DNA of 49,855 nucleotides, from contig NZJW01000001.1 in assembly GCA_002692055.1 (NCBI GenBank), positions 1 through 49,855 of the forward strand, given 5' to 3'. Below, in pieces: positions 43,997-49,855 of this stretch. How positions within the stretch are numbered: position 1 is the first letter of the stretch; the number at the start of each line of letters is the position of its first letter. The notes under the pieces were generated by a model. The model was given only the letters and a program-made list of their open reading frames with translations, made no database searches and had not been told where the DNA came from. The position numbers and the translations under genes were made by a program. The DNA comes from Candidatus Pelagibacter sp. Its GTDB lineage: Bacteria; Pseudomonadota; Alphaproteobacteria; Pelagibacterales; Pelagibacteraceae.

Positions 43997-44920
43997 ATGA
44001 AAAAAATATCAATAATAGTTCCAGTTTTGAATGAGGAAAAAGTTATCGAACATTTTCATAAAATGCTTAGAGTTGAACTAAATAAAATTAATAACTATTT
44101 ATTTGATATCAAATATATTTTAGACAAGTCTAAGGATAGTACCAAAGAGAAAATTATAAAAATTGTTTCCGAGTCAAAAAATACTAAATTAATAAGTTTG
44201 TCAAAAAGATTTGGTCATCAAATTTCATTACTTGTTGGCATTGATCATTCTTTAGAAAGTGACGCAGTTATTATGTTAGATAGTGATTTGCAACATCCAC
44301 CTCAAGAAATTAAAAATTTAATTAAATTATACGAAGATGGATACAATATTGTTAATACTTCAAGAACTGATAAATTTAAAAAAACGTTTTTTAGCAATTT
44401 TTTCTCTGCATTATTTTATAAATTTTATAGATTACTAACATCAAACGAAATTAAGAATTTTTCAGCTGACTTTAGATTAATCAGCAAAAAAGTTAATCAA
44501 GTTATATCTAAAAATTATAGGGAAAAAAATATTTTTTTAAGGGGTATAGTGAATACAATCGGTTTTAGTCAAGTTTATCATAATTATAATGTGGGCGATA
44601 GATATGCGGGAAAATCAAAATATAACATTTTAGAAAAATTTAAATTTGCTTTTAAAGGTATAATTTCATTTGGGCCTAGGCCACTATATCTTTTATCCTT
44701 TTTATCGTTACTTTTATTTATATTAGTTTCAACAGTTGCAATTTTAAAAGTAGAATTTTTTATTAACCATTTTATTTATTTTTTATCATTTTACTTAATA
44801 GTCTTAATTTTTCTATCAACAATGATAGGCATCTACGTTGGGGCATTATATGAAGAAAATAAAGATAGACCCTTATATATCGTTGAAGAAATAATCGAAA
44901 ATATTGATGATAAAAAATAA
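43997..44920 (+). CDS. GtrB/DPM1-like polyprenyl-phosphate glycosyltransferase
   Basis: 307 aa. A GT2 domain (ISIIVPVLNEEKVIEHFHKM, SKRFGHQISLLVGIDHSLES, MLDSDLQHPPQEI) is followed by SADFRLISKKV and RGIVNTIGF, all typical of GtrB. Two transmembrane helices occupy about residues 228-250 and 257-285. The usual DDGS motif reads LDKSKDS. Such enzymes load a sugar onto undecaprenyl phosphate, which is flipped and used by a periplasmic GT-C enzyme. The next gene is a polytopic protein that could be that partner; the two overlap by a few bases. Confidence 0.9.
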   Translation: MKKISIIVPVLNEEKVIEHFHKMLRVELNKINNYLFDIKYILDKSKDSTKEKIIKIVSESKNTKLISLSKRFGHQISLLVGIDHSLESDAVIMLDSDLQHPPQEIKNLIKLYEDGYNIVNTSRTDKFKKTFFSNFFSALFYKFYRLLTSNEIKNFSADFRLISKKVNQVISKNYREKNIFLRGIVNTIGFSQVYHNYNVGDRYAGKSKYNILEKFKFAFKGIISFGPRPLYLLSFLSLLLFILVSTVAILKVEFFINHFIYFLSFYLIVLIFLSTMIGIYVGALYEENKDRPLYIVEEIIENIDDKK

Positions 44921-46679
44921 AATAAATTTTTTTATTTATTTCATACTATTTTTTACATTTCTTATAAATTTTTTTATTATTAATCATTTTAATAATTTAG
45001 GTTTAGTTGCATTTATTTCTAATGACGAAATTTATTTAATTGAACAATTACTTATTAAAATTAAAAAGAACTATATAGCTTTCAATGCCGATATTGCAGA
45101 GTATGGAATAGAATTTATTTATTTTTCTAAGATTATTTCATTCTTTGATTTATTTTTTGAATTTAAAGAAATAACAATCTATAAAATTATTACAACTATT
45201 CACTTATTATTTTTTGTAGGATTAAACTTATTAATTCTTAAATTATTTGATTTGCTGAAAATTAATAATAAGTTAGCTTTTCTTATTATTTCTTTTAATT
45301 GTTTAAATACAATATTTATTCAAAGCTTTACATCTTTGAAACCTGATTTCAATATTGTGTACTTTTTTATAATATTATCTTTCTACTTTTTGATCCAATT
45401 TAATTTAACTAGTAAAATCAGATTTTTAAACATCTCTATTTTTTGTTCAAGTATTGCATTTTGTATAAAAATCTGGGGATTCATCATGATAATTCCAATA
45501 ATTTTTTGTCTAATTAAGTATAAAAAAAAAAATTATGAATTCTTCCCTTACAAAAATTTTTTATTATTTTCAATAATTTTATTTTTATACTTTTTATACT
45601 TTGTAAATTCTTTTGAAAACTATTTTTTTAATCATCCTGAATATAGTTCTATATTTCAAAACATTATTTTATTAAAAAATTTTACATTTTTTGATATTGT
45701 AAGTACTGCAAGGGATAAAATATTTTTAATATCTTTTATATTTTTACTATATTTATTTTTTTTATTATTGTTATTTCGCACAAAAAAAAAAAAAACTAAG
45801 ATAAATTTACCTATAAATGTTTGTTTAAAATTTGTTATATTTTCATCACTATTGTTAATACCTTATGTAGTAGATTTTGAAAAATTAATTAAATCAGTAT
45901 TTTTTTTTTCAAATAGTTTTATTTTTGTACAAAATTTTAATGACATATTTTATTTAAATTTTTTAAAAATTTTTAAAAATTTTTTAAATATAAATTATAT
46001 TTATTTAATTTCTTACGTTATCATTTTTAAAATATATATAAAATTTGTTTTAAAAAAAAGTATGATATTTTCAAACGAATTTTTAATTTTTTTTATTGCT
46101 TCTACGCAAATTTTTATTTTTTATTTAGCTTACAAAAAATTTAATATTGGTTCAAATATTTCAATTTCTTTACTCTTAGCAGCATTAATTATACTATTAA
46201 ATGATAATAAAATTTTTTTTGAAAATAAAAAAAAATATTATTTGGTTAACATTATTGCAATAATAGTAATCCTATTTTCCATTAAGAGTAATTTCATCAA
46301 CTTTTATTATAATCAAATTACTTCATTTAAAAAAATTAATTTATTAAAAAATAATATAAATTCATATTTAAGCAGTGAAAAGATGCATAATTACCAAATA
46401 TTAATCTGTAGAAAAAATCTATCTTTTTTAAAATCAGTTAATATTACAATCTTAAAACACGATGAATGTAAAAAAATAGGAAAATTAGCTAATTCAAAAA
46501 AACAATTATTAATATTAAGAAGTGACCAAATTAGAGATCATTACGGCAAAGAAATTAATGATTTAATCAAAATAAATTATGCCAGTTTTTTGAAGAGCTT
46601 TAATTATTCTATTAAATGGAGTAATTATACTTATAATGAACAAATTAATATTTACGAACTAATGCATGGACAGAAATAA
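44907..46679 (+). CDS. Polytopic membrane protein, probable GT-C glycosyltransferase
   Basis: 590 aa from the ATG at 44907; a TTG at 44904 is also in frame. About 11-12 hydrophobic segments fill residues 5-460 (for example FFIYFILFFTFLINFFIIN near the start), and the last 120 residues are soluble. The first loop has SNDEIYLIEQLLIKI and FNADIAEYGIEFIYFSK, with acidic residues like the catalytic loop of GT-C enzymes. Placement after a GtrB-like enzyme fits a periplasmic transferase using the polyprenyl-sugar. The family is not recognised with certainty. It overlaps the next gene by 14 bases. Confidence 0.68.
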   Translation: MIKNKINFFIYFILFFTFLINFFIINHFNNLGLVAFISNDEIYLIEQLLIKIKKNYIAFNADIAEYGIEFIYFSKIISFFDLFFEFKEITIYKIITTIHLLFFVGLNLLILKLFDLLKINNKLAFLIISFNCLNTIFIQSFTSLKPDFNIVYFFIILSFYFLIQFNLTSKIRFLNISIFCSSIAFCIKIWGFIMIIPIIFCLIKYKKKNYEFFPYKNFLLFSIILFLYFLYFVNSFENYFFNHPEYSSIFQNIILLKNFTFFDIVSTARDKIFLISFIFLLYLFFLLLLFRTKKKKTKINLPINVCLKFVIFSSLLLIPYVVDFEKLIKSVFFFSNSFIFVQNFNDIFYLNFLKIFKNFLNINYIYLISYVIIFKIYIKFVLKKSMIFSNEFLIFFIASTQIFIFYLAYKKFNIGSNISISLLLAALIILLNDNKIFFENKKKYYLVNIIAIIVILFSIKSNFINFYYNQITSFKKINLLKNNINSYLSSEKMHNYQILICRKNLSFLKSVNITILKHDECKKIGKLANSKKQLLILRSDQIRDHYGKEINDLIKINYASFLKSFNYSIKWSNYTYNEQINIYELMHGQK

Positions 46680-47355
46680 AGTAGACTTTGATTACTTTGC
46701 AGATAATTATAACAATACAATTATAAAAGCATCAGAGTTTATATCGAAATCGAACTTTGACTACTTTGCAAAATATAAGATTAAAAGATTAAAATCCAAA
46801 ATTAAATTTTCTCCAAAAAAAATTTTAGATTATGGATGCGGTATCGGTAATTTGATACCAGAAATAAAAAAAAATTTTCCTAAAAGTGATATATACGGTT
46901 ATGAAGTTTCTGAAAAAAGTTTAAATGTTGCCTTATCACGTTACCCATATTTAAAAAAATTTGATGCAAGTAATCAATATGACTTAATAATTTTTTGCGG
47001 TGTTTTTCATCATTGTAGTGAAGACGAACAAATTGAAATTTTTAATACTTTAAATATTGTTGCAGATAATTCGACAACAATTGTTGTTTTCGAGCATAAT
47101 CCAAAGAATTTTATCACACGTAGAATTGTGAAAAATTGTGAGCTCGATAAAGACGCTGTTTTAATAGAGTCCAAAGCATTAATTAATAAGTTTGAGAAGC
47201 AAAGTTATAAATGTAAGAAATGCGAATTTATCTTTTTTTTACCACCTGCATTAAGAATTTTCAATTTTATTGAATATTTGTTCAAAAAAATACCTTTCGG
47301 ATGTCAATATTTTACAATATATAATAAGAAAGATAGCATAAATGATAATAAATGA
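46666..47355 (+). CDS. Class I SAM-dependent methyltransferase
   Basis: 229 aa. ILDYGCGIGNLIPEIKKNFP (about residues 49-68) is SAM motif I, followed by YGYEVSEKSLNVALSRY, then DLIIFCGVFHHCSEDE as motif II and a typical FEHNPKNFITRRIV. The C-terminal KCKKCEFIFFLPP has a CxxC pair. Members of this type methylate or otherwise modify lipid-linked or glycan sugars; the substrate is unknown. It overlaps the preceding membrane protein by 14 bases and the next oxygenase by 14 bases. Confidence 0.85.
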   Translation: MDRNKVDFDYFADNYNNTIIKASEFISKSNFDYFAKYKIKRLKSKIKFSPKKILDYGCGIGNLIPEIKKNFPKSDIYGYEVSEKSLNVALSRYPYLKKFDASNQYDLIIFCGVFHHCSEDEQIEIFNTLNIVADNSTTIVVFEHNPKNFITRRIVKNCELDKDAVLIESKALINKFEKQSYKCKKCEFIFFLPPALRIFNFIEYLFKKIPFGCQYFTIYNKKDSINDNK

Positions 47356-48145
47356 TGAACATTACAATTTGGAAAGTAGAAAGGACGAATTTTTAAATTC
47401 TAAACCCTTCCCGCACCTTCAACTAAAAAATTTTCTTAAAAAAGATTTTTTCGAAGATTTTCAAAATACAAAAGAAGATACAACATCAAAAAATTCTGGA
47501 AAAAATTTTGAAACGGATGTTGAAGATAAAAAATGGATAAGTAAAAACTCTGAATTGTCGTCTATTACAAAAAAAATAATCGATGAATTATCGTCTGATC
47601 TTTGGGCAAAAAATTTAAGAGATTTGACCGGTATTTCAGATCTCTTTTGTACGACTGTAGGCAATACAGACCTTGCAAATTATCATGAAATGAAACCAGG
47701 TGGGCTGTTAGCACCACATGTAGATCACTCATCAGAACCTAAAACTGGTTATCCTCATGTATTAAATATAGTCGTATACTTAACAAAAGAATGGGACACT
47801 AGCTGGGGAGGCGGCACTGATTTACTAAATAATAAAGGGAGTAAGATCATAACCAAAGTTCCTTATCTGCCCAATTCAGCAGTAATATTTTTGCATACAC
47901 CTTTTAGTTTTCATGGCGTCAGCAGAATAAATGAAAAGGCAAAATTTGTACGTAAGTCTATTTATATTGATTATTATTCTCAATCTTTTGATCCTTATAA
48001 ACACATAAATTTAGATTTTAAAAATAAGTGGTTTGAACACGGAACTACATTCGTGCTACCAAAATTCAATTCGTATTTTAAAAAAGAAAATTCTTTGTAT
48101 AGAAAAATTAAATTAGATTATTTAATAAATAAGTTTTTTAATTAA
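47342..48145 (+). CDS. 2-oxoglutarate/Fe(II)-dependent oxygenase
   Basis: 267 aa. The iron ligands are HVDHS (HxD, near residue 131) and the distal His in SFHGVSRIN; the Arg in VRKSIYIDYY binds 2-oxoglutarate. YHEMKPGGLLAPHVDHS and VLNIVVYLTKEW are the conserved strands of the double-stranded beta-helix core. It hydroxylates a substrate using oxygen and 2-oxoglutarate. In LPS clusters, related enzymes hydroxylate sugars (for example KDO to Ko by KdoO) or lipids. With a KdsA/KdsB-like module nearby, ulosonic acid hydroxylation is one possibility. It overlaps the methyltransferase by 14 bases. Confidence 0.85.
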   Translation: MIINDEHYNLESRKDEFLNSKPFPHLQLKNFLKKDFFEDFQNTKEDTTSKNSGKNFETDVEDKKWISKNSELSSITKKIIDELSSDLWAKNLRDLTGISDLFCTTVGNTDLANYHEMKPGGLLAPHVDHSSEPKTGYPHVLNIVVYLTKEWDTSWGGGTDLLNNKGSKIITKVPYLPNSAVIFLHTPFSFHGVSRINEKAKFVRKSIYIDYYSQSFDPYKHINLDFKNKWFEHGTTFVLPKFNSYFKKENSLYRKIKLDYLINKFFN

Positions 48146-48154
48146 TCAAAACTT

Positions 48155-49573
48155 GTGACTAAGTTTTTAAAAAGAAATTTTCTTTTATCTTTCTTTTTCT
48201 TAATAATAATTTTATCTACATTAGATAACCAAATTATTTTAATAGATAATATTCTTTTTAATAATCTTGGCATAAACAGAATCAATATCAAATGGGTTTC
48301 ATTCCTTTTTACAATCTTTTTAGCATGTTATTTATTAGCTGATGAAAAAAAATATTTTTCTTATATATACGATCAAAAATATTTCATTATTTTTATACTT
48401 TATATCTTTACTTATTCATTAATAAATTTTTTTATATTTTATGAACCTATCCTAAATAACTTTGAAAAGATAAAATTTATATTTAAATTAAATGCAAAGT
48501 TATCAATTTATATATATTTTTTTTCTAAAATTATATATTGGTTAAGTCTTTTAACGATTTTTTTTCTTTTTTTTATTATAATAGAAAAATATAATAAATA
48601 TCAAATTGAAAAATATTTTTTAATATTTTTTTTAATATTTTTATTCTTAAATATTTTTTACCAGTATTCTTTGTTAAATGATTTAAATTATATAATAAAA
48701 TATCTAGGATCTTATAGTAGAGATTTTGTAGCTGAAAATTTTGTAGGAAAAAAGGTATTATTTGAAAATGAAAAAATTATATTTTCCAACGTTCTTCATG
48801 AGAGGTACACAGGTACTTTTAGGGAGCCTTCATATCTTGCATTTTACTCAAGTATAATTTTTTTTGTTTCGTTTAGTAAAAAGATAAATAACACATTGGT
48901 AATTTTGATGAGATTAGTTGCAGCACATTTAATTTTTGCAACAGTTTCAATGAAAATTCTTCCTCTTTTTTTATTGTTAATTTTATATTTGAGTATAATT
49001 GTAAAATCAAAGAAAGTTATTTTTTGGAATTATTTAAGCCCCATTTTTTTGGCGTTTATTATTAATTTAGTCTTTTTTGATCATGTGTTCAATTTGATCA
49101 CAAAAAGCTTATATTATATTAATGCATTTTTTCCTGATATTTTCACATTAATTGCCAGTTTATTATATAAATCAAATATTAGTGTTCTAGTTGGTAACGT
49201 TGACGCTGTAGACAAATTAGCAACCGGAATTGTAATGAAAAGCGAAAATTTTGAACACGTTGATTTTATAAAAATCATTTTTGGATTTTCTTATATTACA
49301 GATAAATTAGAAAATTTTTACCTGTTATTTCTAGGTAAATCGGCTGTTATCCATACATTTTTTGTTAGTGGTATTTTTGTTTTTTTAATTTTGTATCAAT
49401 TTTACAAAAATATCTTAATTATCAATAAAAAAGAAATTTCACAAAACTTAATTTTATTAATATATATTTTTCAATATGTTTATTTTACAAAAGACACATT
49501 TCAAATAGATTTAATTTTAATATATATAATTGCGTATTTAAATAGTAAAAATGAATTTAAATATTTTAAATAA
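48155..49573 (+). CDS. O-antigen polymerase/ligase-like membrane protein (Wzy/WaaL)
   Basis: 472 aa, GTG start at 48155. About ten to twelve transmembrane segments run through the protein (for example FLLSFFFLIIILSTL near the N-terminus). The central motif RYTGTFREPSYLAFYSSIIF (about residues 222-241) resembles the RxTGxFxEPSxxA pattern of the O-antigen ligase/polymerase family, in which the Arg is important. It likely polymerises repeat units or ligates the glycan at the periplasmic side of the inner membrane. Its end overlaps the next ORF by 23 bases. Confidence 0.78.
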   Translation: MTKFLKRNFLLSFFFLIIILSTLDNQIILIDNILFNNLGINRINIKWVSFLFTIFLACYLLADEKKYFSYIYDQKYFIIFILYIFTYSLINFFIFYEPILNNFEKIKFIFKLNAKLSIYIYFFSKIIYWLSLLTIFFLFFIIIEKYNKYQIEKYFLIFFLIFLFLNIFYQYSLLNDLNYIIKYLGSYSRDFVAENFVGKKVLFENEKIIFSNVLHERYTGTFREPSYLAFYSSIIFFVSFSKKINNTLVILMRLVAAHLIFATVSMKILPLFLLLILYLSIIVKSKKVIFWNYLSPIFLAFIINLVFFDHVFNLITKSLYYINAFFPDIFTLIASLLYKSNISVLVGNVDAVDKLATGIVMKSENFEHVDFIKIIFGFSYITDKLENFYLLFLGKSAVIHTFFVSGIFVFLILYQFYKNILIINKKEISQNLILLIYIFQYVYFTKDTFQIDLILIYIIAYLNSKNEFKYFK

Positions 49574-49855
49574 GAAACTACAAAACTTTTCAAAGAAAAA
49601 TTGTTCAGATCCATATTTAATATGTAATCCTTATTTGTTCATAATAAAGGATCATTTAAACGAAAAGAAAAAATATTTAATTAATGAAAATGGCTTATTA
49701 AAAAATAACATAACTTTTCTGAAAAACTTAACAATGAACTTACTACAAAACCTTTATTATTTATTAATATGTATCTTTAAAAAAGATAATAATAACTATT
49801 ATAATTTTTTAAAAAAAAAAAAATAAAAATAATTTTTTAATTATATCTCATTTAA
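49551..49855 (+). CDS. Partial gene running off the window, probably frameshifted at a poly-A run
   Basis: Straight reading gives 91 aa ending at 49826 within the A13 run at 49811-49823. Skipping one A, the next frame reads NKNNFLIISHL up to the window edge, which resembles the opening strand of a polysaccharide biosynthesis protein or glycosyltransferase (hydrophobic strand then SHL). The N-terminus is MNLNILNKKLQNFSKKNC, with a hydrophobic LLQNLYYLLICIF near residues 64-76. The gene overlaps the Wzy-like gene by 23 bases. The family cannot be fixed from the part shown. Coordinates end at the window edge. Confidence 0.45.

Overview
The window looks like a chromosomal segment from a SAR11 / Pelagibacter-like marine alphaproteobacterium. 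It is very A+T rich, with coding strands dominated by AAA and AAT codons. Genes are packed with 4-bp ATGA/GTGA overlaps. The first ~309 bases are the 3' end of a 23S rRNA gene, and no 5S rRNA follows. In SAR11 genomes a hypervariable island (HVR2) is known to sit between the 23S and 5S genes, and the layout here matches that. The taxonomic call is inference from composition and layout; the gene calls come from motifs read in the sequence.

Everything after the rRNA is a surface-polysaccharide island. Region A (491-15498) changes strand several times. It holds a sulfotransferase-like gene, several NAD-dependent epimerase/reductase genes, and a complete GDP-D,D-heptose set (gmhA, an hddC-gmhB fusion, hddA). 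Interleaved with that set are a split transketolase, an aldo/keto reductase and a ColD-type PLP dehydratase, which suggests a 3-deoxy or branched GDP-heptose. An FkbM methyltransferase and a large membrane protein close the region.

Region B (15544-21546) starts a one-direction tiling of genes that runs about 34 kb to the window end with no gap over about 40 bp. It contains two glycosyltransferases, an MsbA/PglK-like ABC exporter, a Gfo/Idh/MocA oxidoreductase, an RmlD-like reductase and a pentapeptide-repeat protein; a radical SAM enzyme follows at 21586.

Region C (22507-36316) is a nonulosonic (legionaminic-type) acid pathway. It has a LegB-like dehydratase, LegC aminotransferase, LegI synthase, LegG hydrolysing 2-epimerase, PtmE-like nucleotidyltransferase and CMP-sugar synthetase, plus PtmA- and PtmF-like genes. 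A WbpG-type amidotransferase with dedicated HisH/HisF partners points to an acetamidino group. No LegH acetyltransferase is visible; a PHP-domain protein, an ATP-grasp enzyme and an SDR sit between LegC and LegI.

Region D (36319-49855) has a PFTS-motif polysaccharide protein and a second ulosonic-acid module (KdsA variant, CBS-only protein, HpcH/HpaI aldolase, two SDRs, KdsB-like cytidylyltransferase). Methyltransferases, a GtrB-like glycosyltransferase, a GT-C-like membrane protein, a 2OG-Fe(II) oxygenase, a Wzy-like polymerase/ligase and a partial last gene follow.

A striking feature of the raw sequence is that at least seven genes are interrupted by single-base shifts in homopolymer runs, mostly poly-A. 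In each case the protein family continues in another frame, so I treat them as intact genes with sequencing/assembly indels or, less likely, slippage-dependent genes. No tRNA, CRISPR array, insertion sequence, integrase or phage gene was seen.
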